DNA of 5,301 bases. Source: Candidatus Symbiothrix sp. Its GTDB lineage: Bacteria; Bacteroidota; Bacteroidia; Bacteroidales; Azobacteroidaceae. The notes under the pieces are model-generated. The model was given only the letters and a program-made list of their open reading frames with translations, had not been told where the DNA came from and did not search any database. A program made the translations under genes and the position numbers. Of the stretch, positions 1-5,301 are shown piece after piece. How positions within the stretch are numbered: the stretch's first letter is position 1; the number at the start of each line of letters is the position of its first letter. The DNA lies in contig JAISWY010000119.1 in the NCBI GenBank assembly GCA_031270925.1, positions 1 to 5,301 on the forward strand, written 5' to 3'.

Positions 1-810
1 CTAGTACTGTTTCTGTTAGGTCTGGTCGTTTTTTCTTATTTGTTTACCAACCAATTAAAGGTCGGTATCAAGGAAAGTTTTTCGTTTGATATTGTATTAA
101 GCGACAATACGAGTAAAGACGATATTAAAGGCTTGCAAAACCATTTGAACGAAACGGCTTTCGCCAAATCGACCGAATACATTTCCAAAGAAACCGCCAT
201 CCGAATTTTGGCCGACGATTTGGGTGAAGATCCGGAAACCTTGCTGGGTTTCAATCCTTTACCTGATATAATTGTGATGCATCTCATGGCCGAATATGCG
301 CATCCCGACAGTCTTCATGTCATCGATAAACAATTAAAAAACTATTCGACCAATATTAGAGAAATCGAATACCGGAAAGAATGGATGCAAGCGGCCATCG
401 AAAATATAACCAATGTTAATCTTATCTTATTGATTATAGCGGCGATACTGCTTTTTATATCGTTTGCACTTATCCACAATACTATCCGGTTGATGATTTA
501 TTCCAAACGCTTCTTGATTCATACCATGAAATTGGTGGGAGCGAAAAAAGGATTTATCATCACTCCGTTTCTGCGCTCCAACATTATACAAGGAGTGATT
601 GCCGCTTTGATAGCCGACGGCGCCCTATATTGGCTGATGTTGTATATTTCGCATAACATTCCGAATTTCAACGTCTTAAACGATATACAATTCTTATTGA
701 TTGTGTTTGGAAGTGTGATTATCTTAGGTCTTCTGATTACCATAATCGCCACTTATTCAGCTGTAAATAAATATATTCGCGCAGATATTGAAGATCTGCA
801 TAAAATGTAA
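1..810 (+). CDS. ftsX: Cell division protein FtsX, ABC transporter-like permease (5' end outside window)
   Basis: The reading frame is open from base 1 and lacks its start; 269 residues are visible. It opens inside a first membrane helix (residues 1-16, LVLFLLGLVVFSYLF). An extracytoplasmic domain of about 120 residues follows, then three helices at about 139-159, 194-216 and 230-253. The cytoplasmic loop before the third helix carries the FtsX-like signature TMKLVGAKKGFIITPFLRS (about 176-194). Four helices with a large loop after the first is the FtsX topology. In studied bacteria FtsX pairs with the ATPase FtsE in the inner membrane and transmits ATP hydrolysis to periplasmic peptidoglycan hydrolases at division. 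No ftsE is visible here; it may lie elsewhere. The TTG at base 40 is an internal Leu codon, because the frame and the helix extend upstream of it. The gene ends 5 nt before the next one, so they are probably cotranscribed. The family call is firm; the exact partner hydrolase is unknown. Confidence 0.93.
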   Translation, partial: LVLFLLGLVVFSYLFTNQLKVGIKESFSFDIVLSDNTSKDDIKGLQNHLNETAFAKSTEYISKETAIRILADDLGEDPETLLGFNPLPDIIVMHLMAEYAHPDSLHVIDKQLKNYSTNIREIEYRKEWMQAAIENITNVNLILLIIAAILLFISFALIHNTIRLMIYSKRFLIHTMKLVGAKKGFIITPFLRSNIIQGVIAALIADGALYWLMLYISHNIPNFNVLNDIQFLLIVFGSVIILGLLITIIATYSAVNKYIRADIEDLHKM

Positions 811-815
811 TAAAA

Positions 816-1043
816 ATGGAAAATAAACATTTGGCTTTCGGAAAAGAAAATTTTATTCTTTTGACAATTTCGATCGTGATTATCATTATCGGATTTATTT
901 TAGTTTCGGGCGGAAAAACGACCGAAGAAACAGGATTCGATCCTAGTATCTTCAATACAAGGAGATTACTTGTTGCTCCGATCGTTATCATGACCGGATT
1001 CGGTCTGATTATTTATGCCATACTGAAAAAACCGAAAGCGTGA
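816..1043 (+). CDS. Small two-helix membrane protein, DUF3098 family
   Basis: This 75-residue protein has a short polar N-terminus ending in the F-G-K-E-N-F stretch, then a hydrophobic helix at about 13-31. A polar loop follows ([20 protein letters not shown], about 31-50), then a second helix at about 52-70 and a basic KKPKA tail. The layout, with an N-terminal FGK-N-F-type motif, a GF-L-SGG end to helix 1, FDPSIF-RR and an AP start to helix 2, matches my recollection of DUF3098. I know that family as Bacteroidota membrane proteins of unknown function. The ATG lies 5 nt after the ftsX stop, in an A-rich stretch without a Shine-Dalgarno sequence. Its TGA stop shares one base with the uppP ATG, suggesting translational coupling. 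Position between ftsX and uppP hints at an envelope role, but that is inference and no enzymatic residues are evident. Confidence 0.85.
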   Translation: MENKHLAFGKENFILLTISIVIIIIGFILVSGGKTTEETGFDPSIFNTRRLLVAPIVIMTGFGLIIYAILKKPKA

Positions 1044-1837
1044 TGGATTGGTTACAGACGATTATTATAGCTATTGTAGAAGGCTTGACCGAGTTTTTGC
1101 CCGTTTCGAGTACAGGACACATGATTATTGCCGAAAGTATTTTGAATGTTCCTCCGACCGATTTTGTGAAGGCGTTTACCGTGATTATACAGTTTGGAGC
1201 TATCCTTTCGGTCGTAGTTTTGTATTTCAAACGTTTTTTACAAAGTTGGGATTTTTATTGGAAACTGTTGATAGCTTTTATTCCAGCCGCAGTTTTGGGC
1301 ATATTATTCAGCGATAAAATTGACGAATTGCTCGAAAGTGTAGAAGTAGTTGCTATCATGCTGATTATCGGTGGAATATTTATGCTGTTTGTAGATAAAT
1401 TATTTGCAAAAACATCTAAAAATCAGACTATTACGCCGAAAAAAGCGATCATTATCGGTTTCTGTCAATGTATCGCGATGATTCCGGGCGTTTCGCGCTC
1501 AATGGCAACGATTGTAGGCGGTATGTCGCAAAAATTGACCCGTAAAAATGCCGCCGAATTTTCATTTTTCTTGGCCGTTCCGACCATGTTTGCGGCATCG
1601 GCATGGAAAGTGTTAAAATTATTGATGAAAGATGAAAGCCGTCAAGTCTTGGCAGACAATATCAATATATTGATTATCGGCAATATAGTTGCATTTATCG
1701 TAGCCATTTTAGCCATTAAGTTTTTTATTGATTTTATTGGAAAATACGGTTTTAAAGCTTTCGGCTATTATCGTATCCTCATTGGAACGGTGTTGCTGAC
1801 ATTATTATGGTCGGGACATAATTTAAGTATTATCTAA
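1043..1837 (+). CDS. uppP: Undecaprenyl-diphosphate phosphatase (UppP/BacA)
   Basis: This integral membrane enzyme dephosphorylates undecaprenyl diphosphate to the monophosphate, recycling the lipid carrier for peptidoglycan and surface polysaccharides; excess confers bacitracin resistance. The 264 residues (about 273 in E. coli) are strongly hydrophobic. Signature 1 is [14 protein letters not shown] at 13-26, with the acidic pair E13/E17, the Ser-Ser-Thr and H26 of the active site. Signature 2 is [13 protein letters not shown] at 148-160, containing the catalytic R152. A third conserved stretch is [12 protein letters not shown] at 170-181. E. coli has Gly where this protein has M154. I chose the ATG at 1043 (MDWLQ), whose first base is the last base of the upstream TGA. 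An in-frame GTG at 1040 would add one residue and is less likely. The stop overlaps the truB ATG by one base (TAATG). The family call is firm. Confidence 0.97.
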   Translation: MDWLQTIIIAIVEGLTEFLPVSSTGHMIIAESILNVPPTDFVKAFTVIIQFGAILSVVVLYFKRFLQSWDFYWKLLIAFIPAAVLGILFSDKIDELLESVEVVAIMLIIGGIFMLFVDKLFAKTSKNQTITPKKAIIIGFCQCIAMIPGVSRSMATIVGGMSQKLTRKNAAEFSFFLAVPTMFAASAWKVLKLLMKDESRQVLADNINILIIGNIVAFIVAILAIKFFIDFIGKYGFKAFGYYRILIGTVLLTLLWSGHNLSII

Positions 1838-2517
1838 TGTATCATTTTCAGGAAGGCGAAATTTTATACTTCAACAAGCCCTTGCATTGGACTTCGTTTG
1901 ATTTGGTTAATAAAGTCCGTTACGAGATTTCCCGTTCCCTGAAAATCAAGAAGATAAAAGTCGGTCATGCAGGAACGTTAGATCCGTTGGCAACAGGCGT
2001 GATAATTATCTGCACCGGAAAAGCCACCAAACGTATCGACGAATTTCAATACCAAACTAAAGAATATGTGGCTACGCTGGCTTTGGGAGCCACTACGCTT
2101 TCATTCGATTTGGAAACGGAAATCGATAAACGATACGAAACGGCGCATATCACGCGGGAGTTGGTCGAAGAAACACTGCCGAAATTTATCGGAAGTATTC
2201 AACAGATTCCGCCGGCTTATTCGGCTTGCAAAATTAACGGCAACCGGGCTTACGACTTGGCTCGTAAAGGATTGGAAGTCGATTTGAAACCGAAAACATT
2301 GGTCATTGACGAAATCGAATTGCTGGATTTTCAACCCGAATCTATCAAAATTCAAGTGGTTTGCAGCAAAGGAACATACATCCGCGCTTTGGCGCGAGAC
2401 ATCGGCGAAGCCTTGCAGTCGGGCGCGCATTTAGCGGCTTTGGAACGAACTAAAATCGGTTCCGTAACGTTAGAACAATGTATCGACATCGAAACATTCG
2501 GGAGAATGCTTCATTAA
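1837..2517 (+). CDS. truB: tRNA pseudouridine-55 synthase TruB
   Basis: TruB isomerises U55 in the T-psi-C loop of elongator tRNAs and also acts as a tRNA chaperone. The protein has 226 residues. The catalytic motif is [15 protein letters not shown] at 41-55 with nucleophile D49. Y77 in the K-E-Y motif (75-77) stacks on the target base. [17 protein letters not shown] (123-139) and [15 protein letters not shown] (176-190, R183 the conserved arginine) complete the pocket. It ends soon after the catalytic core, so the C-terminal PUA-like domain of the longer E. coli enzyme (about 314 residues) is absent; I recall this shorter form as usual for Bacteroidota and not a truncation. The ATG overlaps the uppP stop by one base, so the two are probably translationally coupled. 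A 28-nt A/T-rich gap separates it from queA. Confidence 0.97.
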   Translation: MYHFQEGEILYFNKPLHWTSFDLVNKVRYEISRSLKIKKIKVGHAGTLDPLATGVIIICTGKATKRIDEFQYQTKEYVATLALGATTLSFDLETEIDKRYETAHITRELVEETLPKFIGSIQQIPPAYSACKINGNRAYDLARKGLEVDLKPKTLVIDEIELLDFQPESIKIQVVCSKGTYIRALARDIGEALQSGAHLAALERTKIGSVTLEQCIDIETFGRMLH

Positions 2518-2545
2518 TTGTATATTAAAATTCATTAATAATAGT

Positions 2546-3595
2546 ATGAAACTATCAACATTCAAATTTAATCTGCCTCAGGATTTAATTGCACAGCATC
2601 CGGTTGCAAACCGCGACGAATCGCGGTTGATGGTCGTTCATCGAAAAACAGGAGAAATCGAACACAAAATTTTCAAGGACATTCTTCAATATTTCGACGA
2701 GAACGACACCTTTATTTTCAACGATACGCAAGTTTTTCCGGCGCGTTTGTTCGGAAACAAGGAAAAAACGGGTGCAAAAATCGAAGTGTTTCTGTTGCGC
2801 GAACTCAATGAAGAATTGCGTTTGTGGGATGTGCTGGTCGATCCGGCGCGTAAAATCCGTATTGGCAACAAATTGTATTTCGGGGAAGACGACTCAATGG
2901 TGGCCGAAGTAATCGACAATACTACCTCGCGCGGCCGTACCTTGCGCTTTCTTTACGACGGCCCGCACGACGAATTTAAATCGTCTCTCTATGTTTTGGG
3001 CGAAGTACCACTACCCGATTACATCACGCGGCCGGTCGAACCGGAAGACACCGAGCGTTACCAAACTATTTTTGCGAAGCACGAAGGCGCGGTGATGGCT
3101 CCCGCCGCCGGTTTGCATTTCAGTCGCGAATTGATGAAACGCTTGGAAATTAAGGGTTGCGAGTTCGCTTTTATTACCGTTCACTCCGGCTTGGGCAATT
3201 TCCGCGATATTGATGTGGAAGATTTGACGAAGCACAAAATGGATTCCGAACAAGTGATTATCGACTCGGAAGTTGTGAAAATCGTCAATCAAGCCAAAGA
3301 CAAAAACCGGCAAGTGTGCGCGGTAGGCGCATCGGTGTTACGCGCTACCGAAGCTACCGTTACCACCGGCGGCCATTTGAAAGAGTTTGACGGATGGACG
3401 AACAAATTCATCTTCCCGCCTTACGATTTTTCGGTAGCCACAAGCATCATTACCAATTTCCATTTGCCTTTCTCTTCGATGTTGATGCAAGCGGCAGCTT
3501 TCGGCGGATTCGATTTGATAATGGATGCCAGCAAACAAGCCGTTGCCGAGAAATATCGCTTCGGCGCGTATGGCGATGCGATGTTAATTATCTGA
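2546..3595 (+). CDS. queA: S-adenosylmethionine:tRNA ribosyltransferase-isomerase QueA
   Basis: QueA transfers and rearranges the ribosyl group of SAM onto preQ1 at tRNA position 34, giving epoxyqueuosine, the penultimate queuosine step. The 349 residues are full length (E. coli 356). Recognisable family blocks are [10 protein letters not shown] (10-19), [14 protein letters not shown] (57-70), [10 protein letters not shown] (154-163), [12 protein letters not shown] (181-192), TVHSGLGNF (211-219), HKMDSEQ (230-236), [11 protein letters not shown] (259-269), [11 protein letters not shown] (303-313) and [12 protein letters not shown] at the C-terminus. Several are variants of the E. coli forms (PTAGLHF, LHVGAGTF, GTTSVRSLE, LPESTL). 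Some differences are lineage-typical, but the Ala in PAAGLHF and the GAS in place of GTT are worth comparing. The start has no Shine-Dalgarno and lies in an A/T-rich leader. The stop is 1 nt from folK. No other queuosine gene is visible. Confidence 0.97.
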   Translation: MKLSTFKFNLPQDLIAQHPVANRDESRLMVVHRKTGEIEHKIFKDILQYFDENDTFIFNDTQVFPARLFGNKEKTGAKIEVFLLRELNEELRLWDVLVDPARKIRIGNKLYFGEDDSMVAEVIDNTTSRGRTLRFLYDGPHDEFKSSLYVLGEVPLPDYITRPVEPEDTERYQTIFAKHEGAVMAPAAGLHFSRELMKRLEIKGCEFAFITVHSGLGNFRDIDVEDLTKHKMDSEQVIIDSEVVKIVNQAKDKNRQVCAVGASVLRATEATVTTGGHLKEFDGWTNKFIFPPYDFSVATSIITNFHLPFSSMLMQAAAFGGFDLIMDASKQAVAEKYRFGAYGDAMLII

Positions 3596-3596
3596 T

Positions 3597-4037
3597 ATGC
3601 AACAACATATCGTGTATTTGGGCTTGGGAACCAATTTAGGTGAAAAACACGCCAATTTGTTTCATGCCCTGCGATTAATAGCCGGGAGGATAGGTGTTCT
3701 TTCGGCTCTTTCGTCTGTTTACGAAACCGAAGCTTGGGGATTTGAATCGCCGAATAGCTTTTTAAATATGGTTATTAAAGCAGAAACGGCTTTATCGCCC
3801 TTGGAAGTCCTTCATGCTACCCAAGCCATTGAAAAAGAAATGGGACGAACTGAAAAAACTACTACTGCTTATCATGACCGCATCATTGATATCGACCTAA
3901 TCTTATATGATGATTTGAATTATCAATCGGAAGAATTAACACTTCCTCATCCGTATTATCGCGAACGGGAGTTTGTTTGGAAGCCCTTACAAGAGATAAT
4001 GTCATCAATCAGGCTATCGCCACCGTCAAAACACTAA
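3597..4037 (+). CDS. folK: 2-amino-4-hydroxy-6-hydroxymethyldihydropteridine pyrophosphokinase (HPPK)
   Basis: HPPK transfers pyrophosphate from ATP to 6-hydroxymethyl-7,8-dihydropterin, the step before dihydropteroate synthase in folate synthesis; it is a cytosolic enzyme. The 146-residue protein shows YLGLGTNLGEK at 7-17, SSVYETEAWG at 39-48 and the NSFLNMV block at 53-59. The core is RIIDIDLILYDD at 95-106, with D98 and D100 as the Mg ligands corresponding to E. coli D95/D97. LPHPYYREREFVWKPLQEI follows at 116-134, with conserved H118 and R124. The family normally continues after PL-EI with a Pro-rich or HP-containing tail; here the last 12 residues (MSSIRLSPPSKH) look unrelated and lie largely in the overlap with comF on the other strand. 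The catalytic core is complete, so the gene is probably functional. The ATG is 1 nt after the queA stop. Confidence 0.95.
   Translation: MQQHIVYLGLGTNLGEKHANLFHALRLIAGRIGVLSALSSVYETEAWGFESPNSFLNMVIKAETALSPLEVLHATQAIEKEMGRTEKTTTAYHDRIIDIDLILYDDLNYQSEELTLPHPYYREREFVWKPLQEIMSSIRLSPPSKH
4009..4037. other. Tail-to-tail overlap of folK and comF coding sequences
   Basis: The folK stop (TAA, 4035-4037, plus strand) lies inside comF, and the comF stop (TGA read on the minus strand, 4009-4011) lies inside folK. The 29 shared bases encode the end of FolK (RLSPPSKH with its flanks) and the end of ComF (VLTVAIA with its flanks). There is no space for a conventional intergenic terminator, and I see no strong hairpin followed by a T-run for either direction. 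Confidence 0.95.
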
Positions 4038-4704
4038 CGCGAATGCCTGTGCATTGCAACAAAGCACGGATACAAGCCTCCAAAGTAGAACCGGTAGTTA
4101 ATACATCATCAATCAACAAGATATGCTGATTTTTTAAATCATCGGGATTACGCACTTGAAACAAGTTTTGCGTATTCCGCCATCGCTCGTACAAACTTTT
4201 TTTGGTTTGGGTCTCGTTGGCTTTTCCTCTGTATAAGTGACTGCAATCGATTGGAATACCAATTATTTCCGAAATGCCTTGTGCCAAAATTTCCGTTTGA
4301 TTAAATCCTCGCTGCCAACGCTTTTTCGGATGCAACGGAATCGGAATCAGGCAATTGATTTCATCGAAAAAGCCCGATGCTTGAATGTCTTGCGCCAAAC
4401 TGCGACCAATCCATTTTCCAAAAGCAATATTCCCGCGATATTTGATTTCTGCAATGGTTTGTTGCGCTTTGCCGCCTTTGTTGTAATAAAGCCAAGCCGC
4501 CGCTTTTTGAACTGGAACTTTGCCTGCCAATTGGTTGTAAGCTGCATTATCGGCCTGCAAATGGTAATTTGTTTTCGGTAAATTTTGCAGACAATCGGCG
4601 CAAAAAAATACTTCGCGACCGATTAACGCTTCGGAACACGTAATGCAGATTTGCGGATAGAAAAGGCCGAGAAAATCTCGCAGCCAATGTTTCGGTTTTA
4701 TCAT
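4009..4704 (-). CDS. comF: ComF family phosphoribosyltransferase-like protein
   Basis: This 231-residue protein has the ComF architecture. An N-terminal double zinc-finger-like segment has four Cys (C20, C23, C35, C38; pattern CITC and CADC). A type-I phosphoribosyltransferase-like domain follows, with LIPIPLHPKKRWQRGFNQ at 119-136 (the RGFNQ family hallmark) and the PRPP-binding loop LLIDDVLTTGST at 196-207 (D199, D200). In naturally competent bacteria ComF (ComFC, GntX) is a cytosolic protein needed for DNA uptake; its biochemical activity is not well established, and in non-competent bacteria its role is unclear. The ATG (complement of 4702-4704) is 25 nt after the pepT stop, with a weak AGGA 4 nt upstream, so cotranscription with pepT is likely. 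The C-terminus (VSVLTVAIA) looks family-typical and overlaps folK. The family assignment is firm; involvement in competence is unproven. Confidence 0.93.
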   Translation of the reverse strand: MIKPKHWLRDFLGLFYPQICITCSEALIGREVFFCADCLQNLPKTNYHLQADNAAYNQLAGKVPVQKAAAWLYYNKGGKAQQTIAEIKYRGNIAFGKWIGRSLAQDIQASGFFDEINCLIPIPLHPKKRWQRGFNQTEILAQGISEIIGIPIDCSHLYRGKANETQTKKSLYERWRNTQNLFQVRNPDDLKNQHILLIDDVLTTGSTLEACIRALLQCTGIRVSVLTVAIA

Positions 4705-4729
4705 TTAATCCTATTTTATTGACATAAAG

Positions 4730-5301
4730 TTATTTAGATGCTACAAGTTCTGCCATTTTTACAATTACTTCTACCGCTTTTTCCATTGATTGAATCGGAA
4801 CAAATTCGTATTTTCCATGGAAATTCAATCCGCCGGCAAAGATATTCGGACAAGGCAAACCTTTGAACGATAATTGTGCGCCGTCGGTTCCCCCGCGAAT
4901 GGGGCGAACAATGGGCGTAATTCCAACTTCACACATCGCATTTTCGGCTAACTCAATGATGTGCTTTTTCGGCTCCACCACCTCTCGCATATTGCGGTAT
5001 TGTTGCTTGATTGCCAATGTGATAGTACCGGCAGGGTAAACACTGTTCAGATAATTGCTTACGGATTGTAACTGCTGCAAACGCTGCTCGAAACGGCTGG
5101 CGTCGTGGTCGCGAACGATATACGATAAGGTCGCATCTTCGACTGTTCCCGACATTCCGGTTAAGTGGAAAAAGCCTTCGTAGCCGTCGGTATGTTCAGG
5201 ACGTTCGGTGGGCGGAAGCATCGCAGCGAATTGCATCGCAATCAAACCGGCGTTGCGCATCTTGTTTTTCGCGTATCCCGGATGCACGTTCAATCCTTTG
5301 A
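4730..5301 (-). CDS. pepT: Peptidase T (tripeptidase), C-terminal part, 5' end outside window
   Basis: PepT is a cytosolic zinc metallopeptidase of family M20 that removes the N-terminal residue from tripeptides. The frame runs off the right edge, leaving 189 of about 405-410 residues, roughly the C-terminal 46%. Visible landmarks are [11 protein letters not shown], the His-Pro-Gly segment of the dimerisation (lid) domain; [52 protein letters not shown]; and NFHGKYEFV. The His in the last corresponds to the zinc ligand His379 of the E. coli enzyme and stands 28 residues before the end, as expected. The other metal ligands and the catalytic Glu lie in the unseen N-terminal half. The TTG codon at 5291-5293 is internal, because the frame and homology continue upstream. 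The HPGYAK form has Tyr where E. coli has Thr. Confidence 0.96.
   Translation of the reverse strand, partial: KGLNVHPGYAKNKMRNAGLIAMQFAAMLPPTERPEHTDGYEGFFHLTGMSGTVEDATLSYIVRDHDASRFEQRLQQLQSVSNYLNSVYPAGTITLAIKQQYRNMREVVEPKKHIIELAENAMCEVGITPIVRPIRGGTDGAQLSFKGLPCPNIFAGGLNFHGKYEFVPIQSMEKAVEVIVKMAELVASK

Noticed and set aside
2101..2430. 109-codon open frame on the minus strand inside truB
   Set aside because: It lies wholly opposite a clear truB and its translation shows no family motif; it is a shadow frame.
2510..2545. Nine-base direct repeat ttcattaat (2510-2518 and 2531-2539) and possible promoter in the truB-queA gap
   Set aside because: The gap is only 28 nt and A/T-rich, so a chance repeat is likely. 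No TAnnTTTG-type Bacteroidota -7 element is present.
3011..3313. 100-codon open frame on the minus strand inside queA
   Set aside because: It is opposite a conserved queA segment and has no recognisable domain.
4044..4070. Imperfect hairpin (CC-GTGC with GCAC-GG) just past the folK stop
   Set aside because: The stem is six pairs with a bulge and an 11-nt loop, lies inside comF, and no T-run follows; it is not a convincing terminator.
4237..4581. 114-codon open frame on the plus strand opposite comF
   Set aside because: comF is well supported by its Cys motifs and PRPP loop; the opposite frame shows no family motif or start signal.
4725..4732. TAACTTTA on the minus strand before comF, one mismatch from the Bacteroidota -7 consensus TAnnTTTG
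   Set aside because: No TTTG -33 element is found at suitable distance in the pepT end, and the short gap suits cotranscription.
1..5301. Search for an undescribed system (defence, mobile element, CRISPR, RNA gene)
   Set aside because: Every region is covered by recognisable housekeeping genes with gaps under 30 nt; no repeats, transposase, array or structured RNA candidate was seen.

Overview
The window reads as an ordinary housekeeping segment of a Bacteroidota chromosome, most likely order Bacteroidales. The evidence is the gene order ftsX - DUF3098 - uppP - truB - queA - folK, the short TruB without a PUA domain, the DUF3098 gene (a family I know from Bacteroidota), and starts that mostly lack a Shine-Dalgarno sequence and sit in A/T-rich leaders. 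The genus cannot be told from this sequence alone.

Plus strand, 1-4037: six genes packed as one probable operon that begins upstream of the window. The 3' part of ftsX (cell-division ABC transporter-like permease) is followed by a 75-residue two-helix membrane protein of the DUF3098 type. Next come uppP (undecaprenyl-diphosphate phosphatase), truB (tRNA pseudouridine-55 synthase), queA (queuosine precursor synthesis) and folK (folate pathway pyrophosphokinase). Junctions are 5 nt, a 1-nt overlap (TGATG), a 1-nt overlap (TAATG), 28 nt and 1 nt. The first three products act at the envelope: peptidoglycan hydrolase control, an unknown role, and lipid-carrier recycling. The next two modify tRNA, and the last makes folate.

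Minus strand, 5301-4009: the 3' part of pepT (tripeptidase, M20 metallopeptidase) is followed 25 nt later by a ComF-family phosphoribosyltransferase gene. This pair converges on the plus-strand operon, and the comF and folK coding sequences overlap tail to tail by 29 nt with no visible terminator.

There is no gene-free stretch over about 30 nt. I see no RNA gene, mobile element, CRISPR array or defence-like system. The points that merit a second look are modest: the uncharacterised DUF3098 gene between two envelope genes, the overlapping folK/comF ends with an atypical FolK tail, several substitutions in QueA motifs, and a base-composition shift along the operon.
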